Shown in pieces: positions 8,477 to 17,609 of a stretch of 64,000 bases of DNA. The stretch's first letter is position 1, and the number at the start of each line of letters is the position of its first letter. The notes below the pieces were generated by a model, which had not been told where the DNA came from, made no database searches, and saw only the letters and a list, made by a program, of their open reading frames with translations. This DNA is from Alcaligenes sp. SORT26 (lineage in GTDB: Bacteria; Pseudomonadota; Gammaproteobacteria; Burkholderiales; Burkholderiaceae_B), in assembly GCF_017377875.1 (NCBI RefSeq), contig NZ_CP070975.1, positions 372,001-436,000 of the forward strand, read 5' to 3'. The translations under genes and the position numbers were made by a program.

Positions 8477-11435
8477 GGCGTGGCGGATCCTTGGCCAAGC
8501 TGGTATTCAGGTCTTTGATCAGCTTTGACAAGATCAGGCTGGCTTGAACAAAGTCGAATACATCGATGGTTTTATTAAGATCATTCAGGGTGTCGATTTG
8601 CCCTGTGCTTTCCAGATACTGGCAGACCACCTGCAAGGCGGGCTCATCAAGTTCATTGAGCAGCACGCTGTTGTGCAGGATGTGGAGATAATTCAGGGCA
8701 ACGTCGGGGGTATGCTCCACGACATTCTGTGGGTCTGAATAGAGTGTGGGCGAGCCGTTATGGCTTAATTCGTGGGCGATGCGGTTGAACATCTCTTGCA
8801 ACTGTTCAATGCGGTCGCGCATTTTGCGGGTTTGGCCGTGGCGAATTTTTTCTTCCAGTTCGCCGCTCAGCGCCGAGACTTGCGGCAAGCCCAGGTTGCC
8901 CGCTGTGCCGCGAATACCATGCAGGCTACCCAGCACAACTTCCCAGTTCGGATTGTCTTGCTTGACTTCGTCCAGCGGATAACGCGTATGCAGGTCCGAC
9001 AGGAAGCTCAGAATGGCCCGGCGCAAGCGAACTTGTGAACCCCAAAGACTCAAGCCCATATCCCAGTTGATCAGGCTGCTTTCCTGAGGGGGCACGCTCT
9101 CTTCGCCACGGTTTGTGGGGTCCAGCCCCATGACCAGTGCTATTTCCTGCAGTAGATAAGGCAGGTCCAGGGGCTTGGTGGCAAAACCATTCATTCCGGC
9201 CTCCTGGGCCGCACGGCGGTCGGATTCCATGACGCTGGCGGTCAGGGCAATCAGAGGCAGGGGCAGGCGTGCTTCGCGGCGCTCTTGTTCGCGCCAGCGC
9301 CGGGCGGTCTCCAGCCCATCCATGTCGGGCATGTGCACGTCCAGCAAGGCCACATCAAAATCTTCCGTACCGAGCAGTTCCAGTACCTTGTGACCATTGT
9401 CCACTGCTATGACAGAGTGCCCGTGCTGTTCCAGAGCCAGGGTCAGGAGTTCCTGGTTCAGGCTAACGTCATCTGCGACCAGAATCCGCAACGGGGGCAG
9501 TTGGGGCAAATGATGGTCGTCCGGGTTCAGGGTGGGCTCGTTGCCGGGCTCCAGCGGGATGCGGACTTCAAAAATACTGCCGGTGCCCAAGGTACTTCGT
9601 ACTTCCAGTGTGCCGCCCATCAAGTCCACCAATTGGCGGGCAATGGACACGCCCAAACCCGTTCCGCCAAAGCGGCGGCTAATGGACACATCGGCCTGGG
9701 TAAAAGGGGTAAAGACATGGCGCAATTGCTCGGGTGTCATGCCGATGCCGGTATCTGTGACGCGGATGGACACGGCATTGCGGCCGGGTTCGGGGTTGAC
9801 GTCCACTCGTACCGAGCCGCTTTGGGTGAACTTGATGGCATTGCCGATCAGATTGTTCAGCACCTGCTGGATACGCAGCGGATCACCCCGGTAAAAGCGA
9901 TGCAGCTCGGGCGCACAGTTCAGGTGAAACTCCAGGTTTTTAGCATCTGCCGCCAGGCGCAGTGAGGCAACAACCTGCTTGCATAATTCGATCAGGGAAA
10001 AATCGACTTGTTCCAGCTCCACGGAACCACGCTCCAACTTGGTCGTGTCCAGAATATCGTTCAGCAGGCTCAGCAAGGAGCGGGCGGATTGATTGATGAT
10101 GGCCAGATGCTTGTTTTGCTGTGCATTGAGCTGATCATTCAGCATCAAGTCGCTAAAACCGATAATTGCATTCAGGGGCGTGCGGATTTCATGGCTCATA
10201 TTAGCCAGGAAAGCGCTCTTGGCCTGGGCGGCCTGCTCGGCTTTCTCGGCGCTTTGACGCAGGGATTCGGTCAGGGCCATATAGCGGCTCATGTCGGTAA
10301 CAAAACCGACAAACAGCGGATCGCCCGGTTGGCGGACCTTGCCGACGGCCAGGCGCATGGGCATCAGGCTGCCATCTTTGCGCAAACCCGTCACATCCCG
10401 GCCTACACCAATGATTTTGGGGTCGTTGCTGCGCAAGTAATTGGAAAGATAGCCATCGTGGCGTGAACGGTCCGGCTCGGGCATCAGCATGTTCACATTG
10501 CGGCCCAGCACTTCGCCTGCCTTCCAGCCAAACAGACGTTCGGCAGAGTGGTTGAAGTCCAGAATTGTGCCGTGGCTGTTGATAGTAATAATGCCGTCAA
10601 TCGCGGTGTCCACAATGGCGCGGTTGTGCGATTCGCTTTCTTCCATCTTCAAAAAGAGCTGGCGATAGCGCAACAGGCCATTGGCGGCGGTCACCAGCAC
10701 CGTCACTGTAATGGTGAAGGTGGACAGCACCATAGAGGCAAAGGTGCTGTTGAAGATGATCATGTCATCAGGCGGGGTGGTATGGCCCATGAAGCGGGCT
10801 GCGGCCATGCCGGTGTAGTGCATGCCGGAGATGGCCAGACCCAGCACAATGCCGCTGATGACCACGCGCTGCAGCAAAGTCAGACGAGTACGGTGCAGAC
10901 GGAACCGGATCCACAGCGCCAAGGTGGCCAGCACAACGGCCAGCACAATCGACAAGAAGAAGGTAAAGGGTTCGTAGCGCAGCACCGGGGCCATGCGCAT
11001 GGCGGCCATGCCGCTGTAGTGCATGGTGCCTATGCCCAGACCCACCAGGACACCGCCCATGATCAGGTGCGAGCGCTGGACTCGGGCTTGCGACAAAATT
11101 TGCAGTGCCACCCAGGAAGCCCCCACGCTGGGCAGGACAGACAGCATGGTAATGGCCGGGTCGTAATGGACGCTGGTACACAGATCAAAGGCCAGCATGC
11201 CAATAAAGTGCATGGTCCAGATACCACCGCCCAGCGCAATGGCACCGGTACAGATGGCAATCTGGCGATGGATGCGCAAATCAGCCATACGGGCGATATG
11301 GGCCGTATGCAGTGCCATCCCTGACGAGAATATGGCAACCAGTAGCGACAGGATGACCAGACCAGTGTTATAGCTGCCAACCAAAAAGGGAGCCATCTGG
11401 TCCGCACTGATGAAGAACTGGTCGAGTATCCGCAT
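8469..11435 (-). CDS. MHYT-PAS hybrid sensor histidine kinase with REC and HPt
   Basis: A 988-residue membrane kinase with a complete phosphorelay. The N-terminal MHYT sensor has seven helices (residues 15-255) and three copies of the motif: MHFIGM at 75-80, MHYSGM at 138-143 and MHYTGM at 205-210, thought to bind copper and sense a diatomic gas. A PAS domain spans about 265-385. HisKA carries His415 in NMSHEIRTPLNAIIGF. The ATPase domain shows NLIGNAIKF, DTGIGM and GGTGLG. The receiver has Asp699 in LLDVHMPDMDG and the HPt domain has His839 in SLHGIRGTAGN. It is first in an operon with the HD-GYP regulator, linking an external gas or redox cue to c-di-GMP loss (inference). Confidence 0.95.
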   Translation of the reverse strand: MRILDQFFISADQMAPFLVGSYNTGLVILSLLVAIFSSGMALHTAHIARMADLRIHRQIAICTGAIALGGGIWTMHFIGMLAFDLCTSVHYDPAITMLSVLPSVGASWVALQILSQARVQRSHLIMGGVLVGLGIGTMHYSGMAAMRMAPVLRYEPFTFFLSIVLAVVLATLALWIRFRLHRTRLTLLQRVVISGIVLGLAISGMHYTGMAAARFMGHTTPPDDMIIFNSTFASMVLSTFTITVTVLVTAANGLLRYRQLFLKMEESESHNRAIVDTAIDGIITINSHGTILDFNHSAERLFGWKAGEVLGRNVNMLMPEPDRSRHDGYLSNYLRSNDPKIIGVGRDVTGLRKDGSLMPMRLAVGKVRQPGDPLFVGFVTDMSRYMALTESLRQSAEKAEQAAQAKSAFLANMSHEIRTPLNAIIGFSDLMLNDQLNAQQNKHLAIINQSARSLLSLLNDILDTTKLERGSVELEQVDFSLIELCKQVVASLRLAADAKNLEFHLNCAPELHRFYRGDPLRIQQVLNNLIGNAIKFTQSGSVRVDVNPEPGRNAVSIRVTDTGIGMTPEQLRHVFTPFTQADVSISRRFGGTGLGVSIARQLVDLMGGTLEVRSTLGTGSIFEVRIPLEPGNEPTLNPDDHHLPQLPPLRILVADDVSLNQELLTLALEQHGHSVIAVDNGHKVLELLGTEDFDVALLDVHMPDMDGLETARRWREQERREARLPLPLIALTASVMESDRRAAQEAGMNGFATKPLDLPYLLQEIALVMGLDPTNRGEESVPPQESSLINWDMGLSLWGSQVRLRRAILSFLSDLHTRYPLDEVKQDNPNWEVVLGSLHGIRGTAGNLGLPQVSALSGELEEKIRHGQTRKMRDRIEQLQEMFNRIAHELSHNGSPTLYSDPQNVVEHTPDVALNYLHILHNSVLLNELDEPALQVVCQYLESTGQIDTLNDLNKTIDVFDFVQASLILSKLIKDLNTSLAKDPPRHE

Positions 11436-11595
11436 AGGTGCTTATGTCCGAAGCGACCCCGCAGGGCCAAGTTAGACGAAATGTGTCAGGCTCCCTCTGC
11501 TCTATAGGAGGGATGTAACGGTTAAATCCGGATAGGTTACCGAGTTTGTCTCCTACTGTGCAGGTTTTTGTATGGATTCAGTAAAAAATTCATAG

Positions 11596-12936
11596 CTAAA
11601 GCAAAGTTCCTGTCAGCAACATGGCGGCAACCGAGAAATAAATGACTAAACCCAACACATCCACCAGGGTGGCAACCAGGGGAGCCGAGGCACTGGCCGG
11701 GTCAAAGCCGACGCGTTGCAGGATAAAGGGCAGCATGGAGCCAATGCAGGAACCAAAGGTCACAATGCCCACCAAGGCCAGCCAGATGGTGAAGGCAATC
11801 AGCAAAGAGTGCTCGCCATAGTCGTAAAGCCCCAGGTGTTGCCAGATTTCAATGCGGACAAAGCCAATCGCCCCCAGCATCGTGCCTAGCACCAAGCCCA
11901 CCGGCAGTTCGCGTAAGAGGACACGCCACCAGTCGCCCACCCGGACTTCGCCCAGGGCCAGGCCGCGAATTAGCAGGGAAGTGGCCTGCGAGCCGGAGTT
12001 GCCGCCCGAGCTCATGATCAGCGGAATGAACATGGCCAGGACTACGGCCTTCTCCAACTGCATCTCGTAGTACTGCATGGCGCTGGCGGTGAGCATTTCA
12101 CCCAGGAACAGAATCGCCAGCCAGCCACCGCGTTTGCGGATCATGGTGCTAAAGCCCGCTTGCAAATAGGGTTTGCCAATGTGTTCGGCACCCCCGAAGC
12201 GGTTCATGTCCTCGGCGGCCTCGTCCATCAAGGCGTCGATCACGTCGTCCACGGTCACAATGCCGATGATGGCATTGGACTCGTCCACCACCGGGATGGC
12301 CAGAAAGTCGTGACGGCGAATCAGTTGGGCCACTGCTTCCTTATCGGTCAGGGCCTGGACGGCAATGGGGCTGTCCCCACTCCACAGCTCCGTCAAGGCT
12401 GCTTGCGGGTCGGCGCAGACCAGCTTGCGCAAGGGCACCACGAATTCCAGTTGCTGTTTGTCGTTGACCACATAAATGGCGTAGACCGTCTCGCGGGTGC
12501 TTTCCACTTCGCGGATATGCTGCAAGGTCTGGGCCACGTTCCAGCTCATGGGTACTTGCAGAAATTCGGTGGTCATGATGCCGCCCGCCGTATCGGCCGG
12601 GTAGTGCATCAGTCGCATGATGGAGGTACGGGTAGGCTGGGACAGGCGGCCCAGGATTTGCTCCTGATCCTCGTGGTCCAGGTCTTGCAGCAAGTCGGCC
12701 ATGCGGTCTTCGGCCAGTTGCTCCAGCACTGGCAGGCGCTCGGGACGTGTCAGCTCCGTCAAAAGCGCACTGGCCCAACGCAGTTCCGGTACTTCCAGCA
12801 AAGCCTGAAGACGTTCATTATCTAGTTCCTGAGCAGCGAGCAGCGCGGGGCGTTGCTCCAGCTGATTCAGGGCCAGAACAATATCGGCAATCGGGGTTTG
12901 GGGGCCAAGTAGCTCAGTTGATGGATGCGTGGACAT
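11596..12936 (-). CDS. mgtE: magnesium transporter MgtE
   Basis: A 446-residue Mg2+ channel of the inner membrane. The order is standard: an N-terminal superhelical domain (to about residue 125), a CBS pair (about 130-255, including GIMTTEFLQVP and IGIVTVDDVIDAL), a plug helix, then five membrane helices with the signature PLIMSSGGNSGSQATSL, whose conserved Asn-Gly and Ser residues line the pore. CBS and N domains close the pore when cytosolic Mg2+ is high. It is preceded by an unusually long (about 480 base) region containing a possible small ORF, which could be a regulatory leader. Confidence 0.96.
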   Translation of the reverse strand: MSTHPSTELLGPQTPIADIVLALNQLEQRPALLAAQELDNERLQALLEVPELRWASALLTELTRPERLPVLEQLAEDRMADLLQDLDHEDQEQILGRLSQPTRTSIMRLMHYPADTAGGIMTTEFLQVPMSWNVAQTLQHIREVESTRETVYAIYVVNDKQQLEFVVPLRKLVCADPQAALTELWSGDSPIAVQALTDKEAVAQLIRRHDFLAIPVVDESNAIIGIVTVDDVIDALMDEAAEDMNRFGGAEHIGKPYLQAGFSTMIRKRGGWLAILFLGEMLTASAMQYYEMQLEKAVVLAMFIPLIMSSGGNSGSQATSLLIRGLALGEVRVGDWWRVLLRELPVGLVLGTMLGAIGFVRIEIWQHLGLYDYGEHSLLIAFTIWLALVGIVTFGSCIGSMLPFILQRVGFDPASASAPLVATLVDVLGLVIYFSVAAMLLTGTLL

Positions 12937-13019
12937 GCAATACTCCAGTGGGCGTGCAGGTACAGGGTCTTGAATTCAGGAGGTTGGCACCGGGCCAACA
13001 GACCGTAAAGCGAATCGGC

Positions 13020-13160
13020 TCAGTTCGCACGAAACTCGCTAGGATAGCGTTCTTTGCGGATACGTGCTTCCCAGGCCGGGCGCAGGAAACGCCAGGCCGC
13101 TGCATTTTGTCTGGGAAATTGCTGATGCTGTGGTCTAAGTATGTCTGTGGATCGATCCAT
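13020..13160 (-). CDS. possible 46-residue leader ORF upstream of mgtE
   Basis: In the long region before mgtE the minus strand holds a 46-codon frame beginning MDRSTDILRPQH and ending in a basic, Trp-containing stretch (AWRFLRPAWEARIRKERY). It stops 83 bases before the mgtE start, with a TTGGC/GCCAA hairpin (about 12984-12998) in between. Its composition looks protein-like, but the ribosome site is weak, an overlapping frame also exists, and I recognise no family. It could be a leader peptide that senses translation or Mg2+, a free-standing small protein, or chance. Otherwise 12937-13420 shows only the promoter of the next gene. Confidence 0.3.
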   Translation of the reverse strand: MDRSTDILRPQHQQFPRQNAAAWRFLRPAWEARIRKERYPSEFRAN

Positions 13161-13324
13161 GATTTACCCATAGAACCGCTCAGTGCAATACCAGGCTGAA
13201 AATCAGCATGATGAAGAATATCGCCATCGTAGGGAGGTCTGCGCTGGAAGTCAAAGCGATTGCAATGATGCGCAAAAAAATGATTTGTGCTGTTAAGGTG
13301 AGGCTTGCCACCCTTGCATCGACC

Positions 13325-13351
13325 TTGAGACGGTTCAGAGGGTGCTATAGT
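13325..13351 (+). promoter_or_regulatory. probable promoter of the CnbZ-like gene
   Basis: TTGAGA (13325) and TATAGT (13346) are separated by 15 bases, shorter than ideal. They lie about 70 bases before the ATG at 13421. Confidence 0.4.
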
Positions 13352-13420
13352 GCCCGCTTTGCCGCATAACGGCGACTCGACCCAGGCGGGCCAAGGCCCA
13401 CTACACGATCAGGAACAACC

Positions 13421-14182
13421 ATGAGCAATGCGATTAATTTTGACAAAGGCAACTACCGCTTCATTCCGACCGGCGTGAACCGCTTTTCGGGCGGGGTGGC
13501 TGCTCAGCCCGGTTACGAGATTTGCCGGGTGGTGTTTTCTGCGCCTGTGCCACTGAAGGAAGGTTTTGATCTGATTCAGGCCGTGCTGGAAGCCGAGGAA
13601 CGCCCCCTGACCGCCTTGTGCGCCTGCGAATTGCGCTCGCCCGAACCGGTAAGCGATAGCGACTTCAACCAGTTCAACGAGCTGTATCTGGAAACGCTGG
13701 AAGATTGGGGTCTGCTGAAAGGCAAGCATAATCCCGTGGCGCGCAGCAATGTTTCCCCCCTGGTCGGCGCGCCTGCTGAGCCCAGCTTCTATGCCTTCAG
13801 CTACACGGTTGAAACCGATATTGAAGAAGCCACCTTCGTGATTGCGGGAAGCTGCGAAGTGCCCGAAACCCCCGGTGACTATATAGAGAGCATCGTCGCT
13901 TATCAGGACGTGTCGCCTGAAGGTCTGCTCCAGAAAGCCCAATGGGTGCTGGGTGAAATGGAGCGTCGTCTGGAAGTGCTGGGCCATGAGTGGGCCGATA
14001 CCACCGCCACCCATGCCTACACAGTGCACAATCTGCATCCCTTTATGGCCAGTGAGTTGGCCAATCGTGGTGCGATTAGCCACGGTCTGGGCTGGCACCT
14101 GGCTCGCCCTCCGGTCAAGGATCTGGAGTACGAAATGGATTGCCGTCGCGTTTTGAATGAGCGCGTGCTGACGATTGATTAA
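13421..14182 (+). CDS. conserved protein resembling CnbZ-type deaminases (RidA-like fold)
   Basis: A 253-residue cytosolic protein. From memory of family annotation, the opening (F-x-x-G-N-Y-R-F-I-P, then FSGGVAAQPGYEICRVVF) and the overall length resemble proteins named 2-amino-5-chloromuconate deaminase CnbZ, a deaminase first described in chloronitrobenzene degradation; I could not check this by alignment. Most homologues sit in organisms that do not degrade such compounds, so a general enamine/imine deaminase role is as likely. It is monocistronic, ends in a strong terminator, and has a candidate promoter at 13325. No signal peptide or membrane segment. Confidence 0.5.
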   Translation: MSNAINFDKGNYRFIPTGVNRFSGGVAAQPGYEICRVVFSAPVPLKEGFDLIQAVLEAEERPLTALCACELRSPEPVSDSDFNQFNELYLETLEDWGLLKGKHNPVARSNVSPLVGAPAEPSFYAFSYTVETDIEEATFVIAGSCEVPETPGDYIESIVAYQDVSPEGLLQKAQWVLGEMERRLEVLGHEWADTTATHAYTVHNLHPFMASELANRGAISHGLGWHLARPPVKDLEYEMDCRRVLNERVLTID

Positions 14183-14202
14183 GTCTTCAGCCCATAAAAA
14201 GT

Positions 14203-14233
14203 CAGGCCCCAGCTAGCTGGGGCCTGTTTTTTT
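14203..14233 (+). terminator. intrinsic terminator after the CnbZ-like gene
   Basis: CAGGCCCCAG-CTAG-CTGGGGCCTG (a 10-base-pair stem) is followed by seven T residues, 20 bases after the stop codon. Confidence 0.93.
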
Positions 14234-14276
14234 GTCTGGCTGCTTTTGCCTGGCTTTTGACTGGTTTATGCCTGGT

Positions 14277-15641
14277 TTATGCCTGGCTATAGGCTGCTTT
14301 GCTGGCAGATTGCTGATAACGACGACGTACGATCAGACCCCATGCCAAGCCCAGCACCGCAGAGGCCAAAGAGCCGCACAGCACGCCCAGTTTGGCCGCA
14401 TCCAGCAAGACAGGTTCTGCAAAGGCCAGGTTGGCCACAAAGATGGACATGGTAAAGCCGATACCGGCCAGCAAACCAATCAGGGTGACACCGGCCCAAT
14501 CCATGCCTGCAGGCAGTGTGCACAGGCCCAGACGGACTGGCAGCCAGGTGCCCAGCAAGACGCCAAGAGGCTTGCCCACAATCAAGGCAATGGCAACGCC
14601 AAACAGGGCGCTTTGCGCACCGGCGGCATCCAGATTCAAACCATTCAGGCTGACCCCGGCATTGGCCAGTGCAAAGACCGGCATGATGACAAAGGCAACC
14701 CAAGGGTGCAGCAGGGCAGGGATACGTTGCACCGGCGGCAGAATTTCACGTTGGGCTAATTGCATCTTCTGCAGGGTGTGCATGATTTCCTGGGTGTCTT
14801 GCTGGCTCTCCAGCTTGGTTGCCAATTCCAGGTTCAGGTGGCGTGCCTTGCGCGGCAAGGGCAGGGCGCGTACGGGGCTCATCATGCCCAGTACGACACC
14901 GGCCAGGGTGGGGTGAGCGCCTGTTTTCAGCAGGCCGAACCATAAAATGGCTCCCGGCACTACATAGGCCCAGGCTGAGCCTATGCCCATTTTTTGCAGA
15001 CCCAAAACGGCCACAATGCCTACACCGGCAATCAGAAAGGCGCTGTAATCCAGGCCGCCCGAGTAAAAGAAGGCAATGATCAGGATGGCGACCAGGTCAT
15101 CAATGATGGCCAGCGCCAGCAAGAATACCCGCAAGCTGGGGGGCAGAGAGCGGCCAAGCAAAGCCAGGACCCCGACCGCAAAGGCGATATCTGTGGCGGT
15201 AGGAATAGCCCAACCCATAAGAACTTGTGGATCAGGGTTCAGGGCCGCATAAATCAGGGCGGGCAGGGTGATGGCAGATAAGGCCGCACAGATGGGCAAC
15301 ATGGCCGAACGCCAGTCTGACAAGGCACCATCATGGATCTCGCGACGGATCTCCATCCCGACGACCAGAAAGAACAGGGTCATCAAAATATCGTTGACCC
15401 AAAAATGCAGATCTTGCGAGAAGCGCCAGGTGCCTAGCTCCAGGGTGACCTGGGTATGCCACAAGGCGGAGTAGCTATCGGCAAAGGAGGAGTTGGCCCA
15501 GATCAGGGCCAGAGCGGCGGCCAGTAGCAAGACAACACCGCCCAGCGCTTCGATATGCAAAAGACGCTGCAATTGTGCTTGTAGCTGGCGGGTCAGAACA
15601 TGGGCGCGTGGCAAAGGCGCACCGGGGGAAGGGTGGGACAT
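14277..15641 (-). CDS. nhaA: Na+/H+ antiporter NhaA
   Basis: An inner-membrane sodium/proton exchanger for pH and salt homeostasis. Characteristic NhaA stretches are [30 protein letters not shown] (carrying the transport Asp pair region), [19 protein letters not shown] (the double Asp of helix V) and [15 protein letters not shown] near the end. I chose ATG at 15641 (454 residues) since a GGAG lies 11 bases before it; the frame is open to 15728 but those extra 29 residues are not family-like. The tail runs longer than E. coli NhaA (388). Confidence 0.95.
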   Translation of the reverse strand: MSHPSPGAPLPRAHVLTRQLQAQLQRLLHIEALGGVVLLLAAALALIWANSSFADSYSALWHTQVTLELGTWRFSQDLHFWVNDILMTLFFLVVGMEIRREIHDGALSDWRSAMLPICAALSAITLPALIYAALNPDPQVLMGWAIPTATDIAFAVGVLALLGRSLPPSLRVFLLALAIIDDLVAILIIAFFYSGGLDYSAFLIAGVGIVAVLGLQKMGIGSAWAYVVPGAILWFGLLKTGAHPTLAGVVLGMMSPVRALPLPRKARHLNLELATKLESQQDTQEIMHTLQKMQLAQREILPPVQRIPALLHPWVAFVIMPVFALANAGVSLNGLNLDAAGAQSALFGVAIALIVGKPLGVLLGTWLPVRLGLCTLPAGMDWAGVTLIGLLAGIGFTMSIFVANLAFAEPVLLDAAKLGVLCGSLASAVLGLAWGLIVRRRYQQSASKAAYSQA

Positions 15642-15759
15642 GGTCGGCAAATCTCCACAAGGCGGCCCGACCTTGCGTATGTAATTAACCTGCCTTGCTG
15701 CACAATGCCAGCAAAACACCCTGCGCAATTATAGGGACGGAGCTTCTTTAAGGCAATCG

Positions 15760-16218
15760 TCAGCTTGGGTCGGCATCCGGGGCAATATGCAAGGGAATTG
15801 TCACAGGGCCATCGTTAGTCAGACTTAACTGCATATCAGCACCAAACACGCCGCATTGTGTATCAGGCAGGCGGGCGCGGGCCAGGGAAACCAACTCATC
15901 AAACAAGGGTTGGCTGATGGCAGGGGGCGCGGCGCGGCTAAAACCCGGGCGATTACCCTTGCGCGTATCAGCCGCCAAGGTGAACTGGCTGACCAGCAGC
16001 AGTTGGCCACCGGCTTGCAGCAGGTTCAGATTCATCTTGCCTTGCTCATCAGAAAAGATACGCAGGGCCAGGAGCTTGTCCAGCAAACGGATGGCTTGCT
16101 CGGTGGTATCGCCGTGTTCAGCACAGACCAGTACCGCCATACCCGCCCCGATTTTGGCGACTGTTTTGTTATCAATATCGACCTGGGCCTGGCGTACCCG
16201 TTGAATCAAGGCAATCAT
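15760..16218 (-). CDS. dtd: D-aminoacyl-tRNA deacylase
   Basis: A 152-residue Dtd that hydrolyses D-amino acids from mischarged tRNAs. Both active-site signatures are present: SQFTLAADTRKGNRPGFSRA and the cross-subunit NDGPVTIPL (Gly-cisPro) near the C-terminus. It is the last gene of a tight minus-strand operon (DedA, SMR, dtd), 14 bases after the SMR gene. Confidence 0.96.
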   Translation of the reverse strand: MIALIQRVRQAQVDIDNKTVAKIGAGMAVLVCAEHGDTTEQAIRLLDKLLALRIFSDEQGKMNLNLLQAGGQLLLVSQFTLAADTRKGNRPGFSRAAPPAISQPLFDELVSLARARLPDTQCGVFGADMQLSLTNDGPVTIPLHIAPDADPS

Positions 16219-16232
16219 GTTTTTTACTCAGA

Positions 16233-16577
16233 CTAATGGCCGACGGCTTTGGAAAACAGATTCACAATCAGCACGCCCACCACAATAAAGGCGATGCCAA
16301 TCATAGCGGCCAAATCCAGTTTCTGCTTGAAGACCACCCAGCCAATCAGCGAAATCAGCACAATACCCACGCCGCTCCAGATGGCGTAGGCAATGCCAAC
16401 CGGCATGACGCGCAGACTAAGCGACAGAAAATAAAACGCACCCGCATAAAACAGAATCGTGAATGCGCTAGGCATGAGCCGCGTGAACTGTTCAGAGCGC
16501 TGTAATAAGCTGGTGGCGATGATCTCGAAGATAATCGCGATAAATAAATGCAGGTAGGCGAGGCTTACAGGAGTCAT
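16233..16577 (-). CDS. small multidrug resistance (SMR) family transporter
   Basis: A 114-residue four-helix membrane protein of the EmrE/QacE/SugE family. It shows the essential helix-1 Glu in LHLFIAIIFEIIATSLL, the helix-3 GIAYAIWSGVGIVLISLIGW signature and IVVGVLIVNLFS in helix 4. The WSG motif points to the Qac (drug exporter) branch rather than the guanidinium exporters (inference). It is in the DedA-SMR-dtd operon, 6 bases after DedA. Confidence 0.93.
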   Translation of the reverse strand: MTPVSLAYLHLFIAIIFEIIATSLLQRSEQFTRLMPSAFTILFYAGAFYFLSLSLRVMPVGIAYAIWSGVGIVLISLIGWVVFKQKLDLAAMIGIAFIVVGVLIVNLFSKAVGH

Positions 16578-16583
16578 TGAAAA

Positions 16584-17102
16584 TCAGGGTTGGAAACTGA
16601 GCCAGCCGGGTAGCAGCAGGACGCTGGCCCACAAGGCGGCCGAGGCCCAGGAAGAAATATGAAAGCTGATGGGGGACATCGCGCAGGTGCCCGCAATCAA
16701 GGGGACCGTCGAGCGCAAGGGGCCCACAAAACGGCAGGCCACAATACTAAACCATCCCCAGCGTGCGAAAAAAGCCTGTGCCTTGGCATACAGATGCAAG
16801 CGTTTGCGGGCCCACTCAAAATGGAACAAATTTCCGCCATAGCGCTGGCCCAAGTAAAAGGAGATGGCATTGCCCAGCCCGGCACCCAGTGTGACTGACA
16901 GCCAGATAGGCAACAAGCTCATTTCACCGGCACCGACGAGCGCCCCGACAGACAAGAGAATGGCTGTGCCCGGAATGATCAGCGCCAAAAAGGGCAAGGA
17001 CTCGATCATGCATAGGGCAAACACAGCCGGGGCGACCCATTGAGGATTAGCGCTAATCAGCGCCGTGGCTTGCTCTGCAAAATTGCTTAAAGTGCTTAGC
17101 AT
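16584..17102 (-). CDS. DedA family membrane protein
   Basis: A 172-residue DedA protein. DedA proteins act as lipid flippase-like and membrane-potential factors. Landmarks are ESLPFLALIIPGTAILLSVG, the GNAISFYLGQRYG stretch, and GWFSIVACRFVGPLRSTVPLIAG, where the conserved Arg sits in the F/Y-x-R-x-x-P-x-x-R context. It is slightly shorter than usual (about 200), ending soon after the last helix. First gene of its operon. Confidence 0.92.
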   Translation of the reverse strand: MLSTLSNFAEQATALISANPQWVAPAVFALCMIESLPFLALIIPGTAILLSVGALVGAGEMSLLPIWLSVTLGAGLGNAISFYLGQRYGGNLFHFEWARKRLHLYAKAQAFFARWGWFSIVACRFVGPLRSTVPLIAGTCAMSPISFHISSWASAALWASVLLLPGWLSFQP

Positions 17103-17138
17103 ATCAACCAGAAGGAAGGGAGGGCAGCATGCCGTCCT

Positions 17139-17609
17139 TTAGTTCAGGGCAAGGCTCAGAATCAGGCGGTCCTTGTGCTGCAGACCGTCTTCAAACAAGG
17201 CCTCGTCGTAGTGGTGCAGAAAGTAGTCTGCTTCTACCGCCACGACCCGAAAGCCCGCGCGCTGATAGAAAAATAGCGGATAGCCAATCGTGCCGGTGGC
17301 GACATACAAGGTCTGCCCGCCTTGTTCGCGTACATAGTCAATAACGGTGGCCAACAGCCTCGCGCCGAGCCCATGACCTTGATACGAGGGCAGAACGGCG
17401 ATGTTCATCAGCTCCCAGTCCTGAGCGTTTCTGGGCTGCAGAATAGCGGCCGCCACGGTTTGCTCTTGATCTGCAATGCGCCAGGCGTGAGGAGTGTTTC
17501 TATAACTTTCAATCAGGCGGGGGCTGGGATCGGCCTCCAGAAGCAAGGTCATGGGCAGACTAGAGCCGTGTACCTGTTCTGCTTGCCCCAGTTGGTGGGG
17601 CTGACTCAT
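17139..17609 (-). CDS. GNAT-family N-acetyltransferase
   Basis: A 156-residue acetyltransferase. The acetyl-CoA loop is clear: IAVLPSYQGHGLGARLLATV (motif A, with Q-x-x-G-x-G). Residues near the end (GYPLFFYQRAGFRVV) form motif B. The ATG at 17609 overlaps the stop of the upstream YchJ gene as ATGA, so the two are translationally coupled; a longer frame to 17636 is less likely. The substrate is unknown; the fold serves small molecules or protein N-termini. Confidence 0.9.
   Translation of the reverse strand: MSQPHQLGQAEQVHGSSLPMTLLLEADPSPRLIESYRNTPHAWRIADQEQTVAAAILQPRNAQDWELMNIAVLPSYQGHGLGARLLATVIDYVREQGGQTLYVATGTIGYPLFFYQRAGFRVVAVEADYFLHHYDEALFEDGLQHKDRLILSLALN

Noticed and set aside
12914-13171. 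85-residue minus-strand frame overlapping the start of mgtE
   Set aside because: It overlaps the mgtE start out of frame and its composition is less protein-like than the 46-residue frame at 13020-13160.
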